64,000 bases of DNA from Nothophaeocryptopus gaeumannii (lineage: Eukaryota > Ascomycota > Dothideomycetes > Mycosphaerellales > Mycosphaerellaceae), in contig JASISA010000002.1 in NCBI GenBank assembly GCA_031771865.1, positions 992,001 to 1,056,000 on the forward strand. Reading direction: 5' to 3'. Shown here piece by piece: positions 32,330 through 43,825 of the stretch. Every line of letters starts with the position of its first letter. The first letter of the stretch is position 1. A model generated the notes under the pieces. The model was not told where the DNA came from. It made no database searches and was given only the letters and a program-made list of their open reading frames with translations. The translations under genes and the position numbers were made by a program.

Positions 32330-33237
32330 TTTGAGGATTGCGCTTCGACTCAACGACCTTGTCTTGAGGTGGTAATGTTGCAGTGCGAAATGTGATAAAC
32401 GAAACAGCAGGAATCACGCCTCACTTCTTATCATATCCATCTGATCGTCCATCTCTCATTACAGGCACCGTATCACACCAACTAGCAAGGTATACCAAAG
32501 TCAGTTGCTCGCCTGTCGAAAGAGGTGCACTTTTTCGTATGTCGCTAGAGTGATCGGCGACGTCTGCTACCGAAGTCAGCCTGGCCAGTCACTTTGACAA
32601 GGCCCGAACCAAACCAAAAACGCCCGGCGCCATCGGTCGAGCTGGTTCGGCAAACTCAGATAGGACCCTTCAATCAAATCATCGGGCACCGAAGAAACAA
32701 AGGAACTTGAAGTTGGAACGCCTTGGCTTGGTTGGGAGTCGATTTGAGTCGAAACCGTGGAATGCCGAACCTTGTATCTAAGCATATCGAGGTACCAGTC
32801 AGCGGCTCTGGCGAGGCGACGTCCAGATGCTGCAAGTGCTCCGGGCACGAGAGCCCAGCGGGTATATTGACTGGTAACAGACGCGATCCTGTGATGGATG
32901 GCGGTTCAGCTCATCCGCCGCATGCCATCGCAGGGAGCAAGCTACGTCTTCTTGCTGCATCTCTCTTCAGTAATTCGCAAAGTGCCCAGAAACTCGTTGT
33001 CCAGCGATTAAGGACGAGAGAACTCGGCAAAGAAATGAAGGATCAAGACAAGGTGAGGTCGGCATGCAGGGTGTTTGAAGGAATGATCTTCCCAAGCAGG
33101 CGGGGTGCCTCTCGGCTTTGGCTGAGAGGTCGCCAAAACGAATATGCCAGCTCGCGTATGCAACTGAGTGATCGCATCATCTCTCTCAAGCTCATGACAT
33201 GGGCGTGTCGCAGCCAATTTGTCTGTGAATGTCTAAG
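32330..33237. other. Intergenic, nothing recognised
   Basis: Upstream regions of the secreted protein (minus) and of the acyl-CoA ligase (plus). A 172-codon plus-strand open frame (32723-33241) overlaps the next start but has no recognisable content. Confidence 0.45.
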
Positions 33238-34996
33238 ATGAGGGTGTACAAGTCTCGAGAGCCGGACCTCCATATCCCAAAACTTGACTTGCTAACCCTC
33301 CTCTTTGGTGAGTGATCACTTCAATTCCAACGTGGAAATGAACGACTGAGATGTCAACCCAGACTCAGAATATTGCCTCGCAAAGGACGACACGAGAATT
33401 CACGTCGAAGCTTCCAATCCTGACAACTATATTACGAAACTCCAAGCCAGACTGCTGGTCAAGGAGATAGCATACGTTCTCCGGCATCGATTCGGGATTG
33501 GCGGTACTGGTCCAGGACAAATCGTTATCACCACGATCAGTTATGGAAGCCCATTTCTGCCAGTCTTCTTCTATGCTGTCCTTGCCGCTGGTGGAGTCTT
33601 CAGTGCCGCCAGCACGACGTATCAGACCGGAGAATTGGTCAGACAGATCAAGGATTCTGAATCCAGAGTGCTGGTATGCTCTGAAGAATGCAAGACTCGA
33701 ACAATAGAGGCGGCGAAGCAGTGCGGGATCCCTCTTGACCGGGTCTTGATACTCGACAGTACTTCGCCTAAGCTTTGGAAGATTCTCTCTGTAGCGGATG
33801 GAGGGGATGTATTGAGGACCAGCGACGGGCGTACTCTAGACTGGCCAAGATACACAGAGCAACGCAATATTGACGACATCACAGCCTGCTTACTTTATTC
33901 GAGTGGGACGACCGGACTTCCAAAAGGTGTCCAAATAGCGCATAGAGGGTTGGTGGCAAGTACAGTGTGCACCATGCACGTTGCTCGACGATACCAAGCC
34001 AGAGCTAGGAGTGAAGGCCGGCAGTTCCGATTCGACACTATCGCCCATCTGCCAATGGCACACATTGCGGGAATCGACATGTACTCCACGAATCCATTCT
34101 ACAACGGCGGGACAACGTACTGGCTGAGATCATACACCTTTGACGACTTCATAGAAGCGCATCGCAGGTACCGTCCAGATTTCCAGTTCAGCGTACCTCC
34201 AATATGGTTACAGGTTGCCAAATCCGACAAAGTAACAGACCATTTCGATGGCCTTCAAGTAGCTTGTATCGGTGCAGCTCCTAGCGGGTATGAGACGGCG
34301 CAGGAGTGTAAGGCCAAGCTGGGAAAAGGAAAGGCGTTCATGACCCAGACATATGGAACGACCGAGACAACCGGGAGTATCTGTGCGCTAGACTGGCACA
34401 TGCATGATTCCACTTGGAGCGTAGGCGATCTATGTCCAAACACAACAGCGCGGGTAGTCGACTTGGACAACAACGATGTGGCAGAAGGCGAGCCCGGCGA
34501 AATCCTCATCGGTGGACCAATCCTGGCGCAAGGCTACCATAAGAGACCAGATGCCAATCGAGACTCATTCGTAGGCGGCTTCTACCGCACTGGTGATATC
34601 GCAATCATCAAAGACAACCTGGTGTATGTTGTGGACCGGAAGAAAGAGCTCATCAAGGTCAACGCGTTACAAGTCGCGCCAGCTGAGCTTGAAGCTCTGC
34701 TGACATCCCTTCCGAGGATCGCAGATGCCGCAGTGATTGGCGTATGGGATAAAGAGCGTCAGACAGAGGCACCGCGTGCGTATGTGGTTCAGCGCCCTAC
34801 GCCAGGTGTGAGGGAGATCGAGGCTCGGTTGACGGAGGAAGAGGTGAAAGAGTTCGTGAAGAGCAATCTAGCTAGCCACAAGCAGCTTCGTGGCGGTGTC
34901 ATCTTCATTAATGAGATTCCGAAGAGCGCATCAGGGAAGATCTTGAGAAAGGAGCTGCGACGGTTGGCGAGCGAAGATGCTAAGGCGAAGTTGTGA
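33238..34996 (+). CDS. Acyl-CoA synthetase / 4-coumarate-CoA ligase-like, peroxisomal
   Basis: Two exons, 33238-33307 and 33363-34996 (intron 33308-33362); 567 aa. ANL-superfamily adenylating enzyme: P-loop LLYSSGTTGLPKGV, A5 motif QTYGTTETTG, hinge YRTGDIA, KELIKVNALQVAPAELE and the A10 lysine loop PKSASGKILRKEL. It activates a carboxylic acid as acyl-AMP and transfers it to CoA. The final three residues AKL form a type 1 peroxisome targeting signal, so fatty-acid, aromatic-acid or siderophore/secondary-metabolite activation in peroxisomes is likely. The first exon holds the expected MRVYKSREPDLHIP start of fungal 4CL-like enzymes. Confidence 0.9.
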
Positions 34997-35536
34997 GGTA
35001 AGAGGAGATTGGCAGGTGCCGGCTATAGGTTCTGCCGCTCCCGCTTTTAGCTTACTCTATTCTGGCGACTTTCCCCTTCTCCAGCTTCTCTCCCACCACT
35101 TCTCCCCCTCTCGCATTAATCATGTGTTGTCAACGTTCTTATCGTGCCCGGAAGCGCCAGTCTCCTTGGTATCGACATGGTTTGCATCAGAAACCGTATG
35201 GCTGCTGAGTCGAACTGGAGGCGAATATGTTTGCTTTCATGGGTTTGGGGTTTACGAGGAATCATGTGGAGGAAGATGGCGATTTATGTCCATACATGAA
35301 TGAGAGCGTGCTGGAGAAGAAGTTCTACTCTTTTGGGCCGAGTGTAGAGGAGGAAGAGAAGATAAGATGAAGGCATACCAAGGTTCATGATGGCCCTAGG
35401 CCTGAGAAAGATGGGAGGAAGGTGAATGGGACGACATGATTCGTGAGGGCTGACTACACCGACAGACACCAAGCCAAAGTCAACAATCTTCGCCAACTCG
35501 AAGCCGCCATGTCGTTCAATCTGCCACCAAGCTTGC
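34997..35536. other. Intergenic, nothing recognised
   Basis: Between two convergent 3' ends. Pyrimidine-rich stretch near 35060-35110; otherwise nothing. Confidence 0.45.
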
Positions 35537-36034
35537 CTACTTCTTCACCCTTTTGGCCGACTCATACGCGCGCTTCTCCCCTTCACTTTCATCCTCCTCT
35601 CCCCCATCCGCCGCGTCCCTCCACTCCTTCGGCTCCATCATCTTGTCCCCCGGATAAGGCTTAAAATTGCCTTTCTTCATCGAGGTCTTCACAGCAGTCG
35701 CATCCCTTCCATACGCCTTCGCATTTCCCTCAAGCTCCTCTGGGCGAGGAGTGTCTTTTCCAGAGACTTTGCTGAAACCTTCGGCGATCTGGGTGTTCTT
35801 ATCGGAGATGTTCTCGAATTGTTCGGATGCAACTGGATCTTTGTCGATGAATTTGGAGTCGTCGATTTTGGTTGGGGCGGCGGTGAACTGGGCGGCGCGC
35901 TTCTTGGCGGAGCTTGATGGCGTGTTGTTGGAGGCGGCTTGGGCGTAGGATTTGTTGCCTGAGGTGGGTGTGGATTTCTTTGAGGACGACTTCTTGTCAG
36001 AGGCTGGGGTTTTGTTCGATGGTGAGTTGCTCAT
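35537..36034 (-). CDS. Hypothetical Lys/Ser/Ala-rich protein
   Basis: A 165-aa intronless ORF. The N-terminal third is low-complexity (Ser, Lys, Thr, Ala). The middle and C-terminal parts are charged and probably disordered, with a PRPEELEGNAKAYGRD segment, a GNFKPYPGDKMMEPKEW segment and a basic end KRVKK. No signal peptide or membrane helix. The non-repetitive second half has the biased composition of a real protein rather than chance ORF. No family recognised. Confidence 0.55.
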   Translation of the reverse strand: MSNSPSNKTPASDKKSSSKKSTPTSGNKSYAQAASNNTPSSSAKKRAAQFTAAPTKIDDSKFIDKDPVASEQFENISDKNTQIAEGFSKVSGKDTPRPEELEGNAKAYGRDATAVKTSMKKGNFKPYPGDKMMEPKEWRDAADGGEEDESEGEKRAYESAKRVKK

Positions 36035-36089
36035 CTTGGTTGTTCACACCGACTTCTTGGGCTCCGTGTGGTCCGAAAAGTACAGCTGA

Positions 36090-36923
36090 GCAAGCATGGC
36101 ATCGTGTTGTAAGTGGAATGGTAATTTGCTGGACATCACTGCTGCCATTGTTTCTGAACATGCGAGCTCTTTCGACATGTCTCTGATGGAGGAACGTCTG
36201 CTTGCTAGACTGATCGGCTCCACGAAGCTGACTGGCAAATCTGTTCCCTTCTCCAGCAATGCTCTTACAATGGACATCGACGGCGATCAGGCGAAAGCAG
36301 TGCCATACGCCGTCAACAAACATTACAAAACGAACAGACTCAGAAACAGCTGGGTGCTCGACCTCGCACGCATCAATGCTTCAAGAAGCCCTGTCGAATT
36401 GCGTAAGCCTGGCTAGTAATGCAGCTTCCGCCGCCGCTTCGGGTGTTAGTCTTGAAGACCACCTCAACTCTTCCTCGAGCTCCGTCTCCGAAGAATTCTC
36501 CGCAAGTCTCCAAGCCGTCGCCAACGAGTGCGGATCTCGATCTTCCGGCGCGACAGACACCTCTTGCGACGATTCGTATGGCTACTGTCAACAAGGCGTC
36601 CTAGCCTATACTCTCCCACGGTACAACTACATCGCCTATTGCGACATCTTCTATCAGTACCTGTAGCCATTGAGCAGTCAATGCGGCGGGAAGGACCAAG
36701 CAACTACGGTTCTGCATGAGAACCCGCATGCTCCGGCTGTGTATAGTCCTGGCACGGAAGACTTTGCGTATGGTCCGATGCTATCACGGTCTTGGATAGT
36801 GAGGATGCGGTGTTGAATGCGGATACTTACGCCATGTATGCGAATGGTCAGTCAATGAAAACCTTTATGATATTTGAAGAGAACACAGCTAACGAATCAG
36901 CTCTCTACTCGGGCTGCATCTGA
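36090..36923 (+). pseudogene. Deuterolysin (M35) metalloprotease, disrupted
   Basis: Clear remnants of a secreted deuterolysin: the pre-domain end (STKLTG, then SNALTMDIDGDQA), the mature domain with SNCVSLASNAASAAASG, DSYGYCQQGVLAYTLP, YNYIAYCDIFY, the zinc motif HENPH (HExxH), VYSPGTEDFAYG and NADTYAMYAN, then a 54-nt intron (36847-36900) and the usual end LYSGC. Lesions are a frame change near 36330, an in-frame TAG at 36664-36666 and a frame change near 36780. The 5' portion is too eroded to find a start or signal peptide, so the left limit is approximate. Deuterolysins are neutral zinc endopeptidases; this copy is dead. Confidence 0.8.
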
Positions 36924-37239
36924 CAAAAGGTGTACAAGATCTAGACCTCATTGAAGCTCAGTATTATAATGGCAAGCGTATCAGTTCCAGCGTTCTCTCG
37001 AGGCTTTGGCTTATATTTCGACAGAAACAACTTCTGTACATATACATGAGAGGCTTGTAGCAACAAGAAATCCTTCCTGATATCAGATTAGAGACTCACA
37101 TGCCAAGGTGAGGTGGCTTGATGAGTAATCGAGCTAACTATTGATAGCTACCTACCTACTCTGACCTCACCTTCTCGATAGAGTACGCCTCGTCGAACAA
37201 GAGAAAATCATCCACAGCTTCCTCGACAGCTCAAGAGCC
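36924..37239. other. Upstream region of the arginase-like gene
   Basis: Short AT-rich interval; nothing specific beyond expected promoter sequence. Confidence 0.4.
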
Positions 37240-38184
37240 ATGACAACCAAGCCCTCCATCCAAATCCTCACAATCCCCTCAGACATCGGCTTCCTAATCA
37301 AAGGCAAATCCGTCGCCCCCTCAGCCTTCCAATCCGCTGGCCTCTCTCACGGTCTTCAATACATAGGTTTTCCCGTCGGCACGCAATCAGCTCTGTCGAG
37401 GACGAGGACATGGCATGTCGATGCCCCTATCTCTGCGAATGGGATTGGGAATGAAGAGGAGAATGTGGTGGTTTGTAGAGAAGTCAAAAATGCTGTAACA
37501 CAAGTACTGAGAGGAAAAGACGGCAAAGAGCCGCCATTTCTATTAGCTTTGGGAGGAGAGTGTTGCACTTTACCTGCTATCATGTCTGGATTGTCTCACC
37601 ACTATTCGCCGAAGCGGGTGGGGTTGATTTATGTTGATGGAGATGCGGATCTGGCATTGCCGGGTGAAACGCCGAATTTGGCGAGTATGACGATGACGCA
37701 TTTGACGATGCGGGATGGGGCATTAGAGTCAATGAGGCCGTTCACGAGACCGCATGGGAAAGGGGTGTGTGATGGGGAGAATACGGTGCTATTTGGGCTA
37801 AATGCTGGGTTGCAGAGTAACAGTCGAGATCAGTTGGCGTATCTCTTCGACGAGGGATTTCGAGTGTTCACATCTGGAGCCGTTGCAAAGGATCCCGTGC
37901 GTCGGGCGAAAGAAGCATTTGCCTACTTGGAGGAGAGAGTAGATGTGATCTTCTTGCATTTCGATGTCGATGCTATTGATGGCATTGAATTCCCCTTGGC
38001 CAATGTCCCGAATCGGACAGGAGCTGGATACGAGGAGACCATGGCGGCTTTGAATGTGTTTTTGGGAAGTGACAAGGTAGTAGGGATGTGTGTTGCTGAG
38101 GTGAATCCGGACCATGATCCTGGGATAAAAATGATTGGGAGATTGATTGATGGGTTGGTGGAGGCTTTCAAGCAGCGACTGTGA
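37240..38184 (+). CDS. Arginase/ureohydrolase-family protein with altered metal ligands
   Basis: A 314-aa single-exon protein of the arginase fold. The three metal-binding blocks are present but changed: GGECC at 105-109 (canonical GGDHS), DGDAD at 133-137 (canonical DAHxD) and HFDVDAID at 240-247 (canonical SxDxDxxDP, here well kept). Glu287 in the AEVNP motif is conserved. Cys in place of the first His and Asp in place of the second His occur in some arginase-like subfamilies, so a dinuclear metal site may still form. The substrate need not be arginine: agmatine, guanidino acids or formimino-glutamate are relatives' substrates. No targeting signal seen; likely cytosolic. Confidence 0.8.
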   Translation: MTTKPSIQILTIPSDIGFLIKGKSVAPSAFQSAGLSHGLQYIGFPVGTQSALSRTRTWHVDAPISANGIGNEEENVVVCREVKNAVTQVLRGKDGKEPPFLLALGGECCTLPAIMSGLSHHYSPKRVGLIYVDGDADLALPGETPNLASMTMTHLTMRDGALESMRPFTRPHGKGVCDGENTVLFGLNAGLQSNSRDQLAYLFDEGFRVFTSGAVAKDPVRRAKEAFAYLEERVDVIFLHFDVDAIDGIEFPLANVPNRTGAGYEETMAALNVFLGSDKVVGMCVAEVNPDHDPGIKMIGRLIDGLVEAFKQRL

Positions 38185-38341
38185 TTGCGAAGTGAGATCA
38201 AGGGTACCGTAAAAGTGTTGAGTGTCGTTTTCTTTCTCTTCACGATCGAACTTCTCAACAAATTGAGCGAGATGCTAAGAGCAACGACTGCGCTCTGGTT
38301 GGCAAGATCCGGAAGTTTCTCAGCTTCTGTAGGGTAGCACG

Positions 38342-39218
38342 CTACCAGCCTGGCTGTTTGTGAAAAGCGGACGTGAGCAAAGCAAGGCCTCGTTGCTCCC
38401 CTTCGCGAAACAGCCGGACCCTCTCATGATGTGCCTTGACACAAGCTTTGACCCTTCCATCGCGCCTTCGATCGTCAAATCGCCGTATCTCCATCTCATA
38501 GATCCTGTCGAGATTGGGTGTCATCTCGCGATGTAGTCCAAGCAGCTCGTCGATGGCATTTTCAGATGCGAGTACTTGACAAGCATAGTCATCGGTAGCA
38601 GCTCGGGAAGGATCGTCTTTGGTCAACTTGATGCGCATTCTTTGGAGCTGATTGCTGTCACGTAGAAATGTGGCAAGAGTGAAGTAGCCTCGGCCAATAC
38701 GCAAAGGAAGAATCCAGTTGGCCATTCTCTCGCAAATGCTCCATTAGCTCAACTTCGTCCAGATGAATGTTGATGTACTGGAAATGGGTAATCATTCCAG
38801 GCCGGTTGTTGATGTAGAGATGCATCAGCTTTTTGCCAATACCATATCCTAAGTCCCAGGCTTTCTTGTCCATTATGTACGCAGAATCTCAAATCACGGC
38901 CATGTACAGGACTCTACCATCGTACAAGATACTCTCGGATTCCCGATAGACAGCTCTTCATGTCGCAAGGATCTGCGTGTAACAATGGCCTTCGCCGCGC
39001 GGAAGTAAGAGCTCGTATACTTCGTTTCGTAGCTCAGGTAGCAAGTCCATGAATCGAAAAGTTGCACTGTCGTCAGCAGCGCGTAAGATTCCCAGGCAGT
39101 CTAGGACATTATCGGGCGGAGCGTCTTGGTCGTTGAGGAGATGGCGATATGTGATGAATTGCTGGAGCTCATTCACGTCGTGATTCTTGTAGGCGAGGGC
39201 AAATTTCGACTTGTTCAT
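38342..39218 (-). pseudogene. LPxELR-family gene, disrupted (tandem copy 1)
   Basis: From the ATG at 39218 the frame reads a typical N-terminus (FALAYKNHDVNELQQFITYRH) and MDLLPELRNEVYELLLP, then TGA at 38960-38958, continues in the same frame through a second TGA at 38891-38889, and changes frame near 38730. The last part (38342-38725) is open and ends HKQPGW. The next locus (39474-40404) aligns with it along its length, so the two are tandem duplicates. Unknown function. Confidence 0.75.
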
Positions 39219-39473
39219 GGTGCCTGCTTGTGTTTAGGAAAGAGGTGATGCTTCTGATAGTGTCTGATGCTGCTTTCTAGGACGTTAAGTATGACAGAGG
39301 TTTGCTTCAGCAAGCCGAGGTACTCTTTGGCTTTGTCTTGCTCGGGGAAGAGACAGGTATCGAAAGGCTGAGGTATGCGAATCTACGTAAAGACAAGTCT
39401 TGCACTTGCTTTGGTGTGTTTTAACTGGAATGGGTGATACTGAAGCTTTCCCGAATAGTCGGTGAGGACAAGT

Positions 39474-40404
39474 TTATGTCGAGTCCAGCAGCTGTACCCG
39501 TACTTCATGCGCCGCGACGAACGCTTTGAACTTCCTGTCGCGCAGACGAGTACCGAAGCGCTCAACCTCGACTTTATAGACTTGGTCGAAGAAACGAGCC
39601 GCCTTGCGACAGAGGTCCACAAACTCGTACTCTCCGCTAAGGCCGCTGTAAGTCGAACCATCGTTTACTCGGGTGCAGGTCTCGTGGCAATTACAGCAGC
39701 TCGTCCACCGAAAGCGCCAGCGTAGGGCCGGGCATGATCTGGCGTGCGCTTGGACGTAAATCGACGCATAACCGCTCAAGTCTCGAGCTCCTTCTCAAAA
39801 AGACTCGTAATGAGAACAGCAGCCTCGGAGACCTCGCGACTATTCGTTATCGACCTCTAACATCGACTGCCTGGATGCTCAGGTCGATCTGTACGTACTT
39901 AAAACGCAGAAGTATGGCCGGCCAGGATTCTATGGATATGTGCATCTTCTCCGTCGCAGGATTAGAGATATCGTCATCGATCAGGCCGAAACGATCCATG
40001 CCCATCATCCATGTGTGTTCACAGACGAGCAGTTTGAATCCAGAGCCGCCGTAAAGTATGCTCTCACTCTCCTCGGGTATCGCCTTCGAGGTCACGAGTA
40101 TCTCCGGGTGGCAGCGCGGGTTGTTGACATCGTAGTTGAAAAGTGGCTTGTAGATGCGCTTTCGGAATTCCCCAGAGAGATTCTGGAAGCGAAATGTGGC
40201 TTGGTCGTCTGCCGCCTGCAAAAGCGAGACGCACTCGTCCAGTGTAGCCGGTGGCGCATTCTGATCATCTACAAGATGGCGGTTTCTGATGAGTCGTTGT
40301 AGCTCTTCGAGTGTACAGGACCCATATGTGAGAGCATATTGTGGCTTCGTCAAGATGTCTGCCGTCGAAGATGGAGTGAATAGGAATGTGGTCTGCGTGG
40401 CCAT
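39474..40404 (-). pseudogene. LPxELR-family gene, disrupted (tandem copy 2)
   Basis: The first 185 codons from the ATG at 40404 are open (YALTYGSCTLEELQRLIRNRH, then LSGEFRKRIY where LPxELRNxIY is expected). The frame stops at 39847-39849. The homologous C-terminal part (QVYKVEVERFGTRLRDRK) lies in another frame ending at 39474. In between, similarity hops between frames and meets a TGA. It parallels the neighbour at 38342-39218. The core LPxELR motif itself is degenerate here. Confidence 0.7.
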
Positions 40405-40658
40405 GCGATTGCGGTGGTTGTGTGGCGGTTGTCGTGTCCCTCAAAGTGTTCTAACTCGGGGAAGAGCAAGATGATGTTGTGGTGTGTAGCATGGGGAGCA
40501 AGAAAGAGCGAGCCTATGGCCATTCAGGTCGGTGTCAACCACGCTAGCGGGTCGCGGCAGCCTGTCGCTTGCATGTGAACGAGACGACGTGCAAGCGCGA
40601 ACGTATAGCGTCATGTGCCGCGCATATGGAAGTGCTGAAGACTACATGCACTCAAAAG

Positions 40659-41407
40659 TCAAGGGCCGGTGCTCTTCATAAGGTCGTGCCTCTCGCCATG
40701 AACATCTTCAATGCGCATCTGAGCAGCCTGTCGTTCGATAAGGTCTTCCTCTCCCATTCCAGGCGCAGCATTTGGATTCGAATACACCGCCTCGCCAGGG
40801 TCCATGGCGTACTCAGGCGGATAAGTCTGCTTATAAGGAATCCCGTCCTTCAAGTACAAGATCAGTCGGAAAGCAGCGTTGCCACTCAGATAGTAGCGGT
40901 GCAGGCGCTTGCTGCGGATAAAGCCCAGATTTTCGTAGATGCGGAGGGAGGGAATGTTGTCGACTTCGGTTTCGAGAGCGATCTCGTCGGCGTCTTCTGC
41001 TGTCATGGCATTGACAGCCATCTTGACGAGCTTGCTGGCAATGCCTTGGCCTCTGCAGTCCTCACGAGTGGCGAGCATTGCAATGTACCCTCGCATTGGG
41101 CCGCCTCGGTGTGGCTCAAGTTTGCAGACTATCACGCCGACGAGCTCATCCTTCTCATTCAGGGCCTGATTATAAGTTAGCACGATCCAAATGAAGTGGG
41201 CTCATTTGTGCCTACCATGAAGCAAAGATGGCCCCATTGATAGAGGAAGTATCGGTAGACGTAGATGCTGTACGGCTCGGACAAGTCTTTCGATATGAGT
41301 GCTTTGATCGCCGGCAGGTATGGGGATTCCTTGTCATCGCCATAGCACACATATCTCACTTCAGGAGAGGTCTTGGCGGGCTTCGTTTCATCGTTCTTCG
41401 ATGTCAT
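40659..41407 (-). CDS. MAK3: NatC N-terminal acetyltransferase catalytic subunit (Naa30/Mak3)
   Basis: Two exons, 41216-41407 and 40659-41165, with a 50-nt intron 41166-41215 (branch CTAAC); 232 aa. GNAT fold with the Naa30 hallmarks: LSEPYSIYVYRYFLYQWGHLCFM, VCKLEPHRGGPMRGYIAML, the acetyl-CoA loop RGQGIASKL, EIALETEVDN and YENLGFIRSKRLHRYY. NatC acetylates protein N-termini starting Met-Leu/Ile/Phe/Trp co-translationally on ribosomes. I chose the ATG at 41407 because homology begins just after it; an in-frame ATG at 41644 would add a low-complexity leader that overlaps the neighbouring divergent start. The tail ending LMKSTGP is longer than in yeast. Confidence 0.9.
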
Positions 41408-41666
41408 CGCGTGGTCACTGTTGGGAGAGGTGAGTGTGGAGGCAGATCGATCATCAGATGACGTGGGCTTGGAGATTGAACATGGATCTCCGATCGTTGT
41501 AGCTCGCTTCGACGCTGGCTGACATGTGAAAGCATGGTTGGCATGTGAAGGAAAGTGCGGTGCAGCTCTGATAGGGGTCTCGCTCGGGTGAAGTTCGGAG
41601 TGACGACATGAAACAGTCGCGCTCGCCATTTCGCGCATGGCCAACTTTCTTCTCTATACAACGAAC
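41408..41666. promoter_or_regulatory. Bidirectional promoter region (NatC subunit / PDAT)
   Basis: A 259-bp interval between divergent starts. Both flanking frames stay open into it (to 41644 on minus, from 41637 on plus), which makes both exact start codons uncertain. Confidence 0.5.
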
Positions 41667-43825
41667 ATGTCGGAGCTGCGCAAACGAATCTTCGGCAGCT
41701 TCGGCGGCAGCGATGACACGCCGCCAAGCTCACGCGATGTCTCTCCCGCGCCAGAAGCGCACAAGGACATCGGCGAAGGGTACCGCGTCGTGCCCAAGGA
41801 AAAGCTCGATCAGCTGCGCCAGTCAGTCAAGAGCGGGAAGGGGAGGAAGAGGCGGAATGCCTGGATATTCGGTCTGGGAGGACTGTTCGGGATACTAGTA
41901 GCAGGCTTCTTCGCAAGCAGAGACGGAGCGATAGACAAGCTGGTAACGCTGGCTGGACTAGAGGATATGAATTTGGACAGCATTATGGACGTGCTGCCTG
42001 TAGGATTGATAAGGGATGTCCAGGATCTGCAGGTCAGTCAAAACCACTTGACGTTGATGTTTCTCTTCATGGAGCTGATGAGTTGACAGAATAGTGTATA
42101 TAGTCACGAGAGAAACAAGCCGTCGATTACGATTCCTTCGCTGTTGGCCTTCACGCGCGTTCCGAAGGCATCCATGCCAGGTATCCCGTGATAATGATAC
42201 CCGGTGTAATATCCACAGGTCTCGAGAGCTGGGGCACAGAAGACGATTCGAGGCAGTATTTCAGAAAGAGGTTATGGGGCTCGTGGAGTATGATGAGAGC
42301 ACTGATACTGGACAAGGCGAGTTGGAAGAAGCACGTCATGCTGGACAAGAAGACAGGAATGGATCCGCCTGGTGTAAAATTACGCGCCGCGCAAGGGTTC
42401 GATGCGGCCGACTTCTTCATTACTGGATACTGGATATGGAACAAGATTCTGGAGAACCTCGCTACTATTGGGTACGATCCTACCAACGCGTTCACGGCTG
42501 CCTACGATTGGCGAATGAGCTACATGAACTACGAAATACGTGATCAGTACTTTACTCGCCTCAAGAACCACATCGAGGTTGGCAAGCATGTTAGTGGAGA
42601 GAAAGTGATTCTGCTATCGCACTCAATGGGGTCGCAGGTGCTGTACTACTTCTTTCACTGGGTAGAGGCGGAAGGATACGGAAATGGAGGTCCTACCTGG
42701 GTCAACGATCACATCGAATCTTGGATCAACATCTCTGGCTGCATGCTTGGCGCGCTGAAGGACGTACCTGCCGTACTGAGCGGTGAGATGAGAGACACTG
42801 TCCAGCTGAACGCGTTTGCAGTGTACGGACTAGAGAAGTTCTTGTCGAGACTTGAACGCGCCGAGATCTTCCGACGCATGCCTGGCATTTCTTCTATGCT
42901 GCCGATCGGAGGCTCCGCAGTCTGGGGCGACGAGAATGGTGCACCGGACGACCAACCCGACCAACCCGTGACCTACGGACAGTTTCTCAGCTTTAAAGAG
43001 GCGAACAACAGTATGACACCAGGAAACCTTTCAGTACCCAAAGCGCTAGACTACCTATACGAGAACACCGAGGACTGGTACGTAAACTCCGTAAAGACAA
43101 GTTACAGCCACGGCGTTGCGCACACGAAAGAAGAAGTTGAAGCGAACCAAAAGATTCCAACGAAATGGATGAACCCGCTGGAGTCAAGATTACCACTTGC
43201 GCCTGACATGAAGATCTTCTGCTTCTACGGGATCGGCAAACCGACAGAACGAGCATACTTCTACCGTGAAGAACTGGATCTGCACAACGAGACCGCAGTC
43301 ATGATCGACCCTACAGTCAACACACAGGACGGCTGGGTTGACCACGGCGTTGTCATGGGCGAAGGTGACGGCACGGTCAATCTCATGTCGACAGGGTATA
43401 TGTGCAACAAAGGCTGGAAGATGAAGCGCTACAATCCTGCCAACATTCCGGTCGTCGCGTATGAGATGCCCCACGAACCAGATCGCTTCAGCCCAAGAGG
43501 AGGGCCGAACACAGCAGACCACGTCGACATTCTCGGGCGATCTTCGTTGAATGACCTGATCCTGAGAGTCGCGGGTGGGAAAGGGCATCTGATACAGGAC
43601 ACGATCTTCTCTAACATCAGAGAATATGCGGAGAAGGTAAAGATATATGATCAGGAGGGCGATGAGAGGGTCGGCGATATAAAGCCCCAAGGAGACGGAC
43701 ATGGGCGGAGAGTGAGAGTCGAGGACAACAACTCTCGCACAGATGAGACTGTCGACACCGAGCAAGATGCCCCTCACTCTGCTAAAGAGGAGGTTCCCGA
43801 GCCAGGTCAAAAGGACGAGCTATAG
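41667..43825 (+). CDS. LRO1: Phospholipid:diacylglycerol acyltransferase (Lro1-type PDAT)
   Basis: Two exons, 41667-42032 and 42104-43825 (intron 42033-42103); 695 aa. Short basic cytosolic N-terminus (RKRRNA), one membrane helix (WIFGLGGLFGILVAGFF), then an LCAT-like lumenal domain: PVIMIPGVISTGLESWG, RKRLWGSWSMMRAL, the lipase elbow LLSHSMGSQVLYYFF (Ser about 296) and GEGDGTVN near the catalytic Asp, with a late His region (TADHVDILGR). It transfers a fatty acyl group from phospholipid to diacylglycerol to make triacylglycerol in the ER. The protein ends KDEL, an ER-retrieval signal that agrees with a lumenal C-terminus. An ATG ten codons upstream (41637) is a possible alternative start. 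Confidence 0.92.

Noticed and set aside
32723..33241. 172-codon plus-strand open frame
   Set aside because: No family-like content, and it overlaps the start of the acyl-CoA ligase gene.
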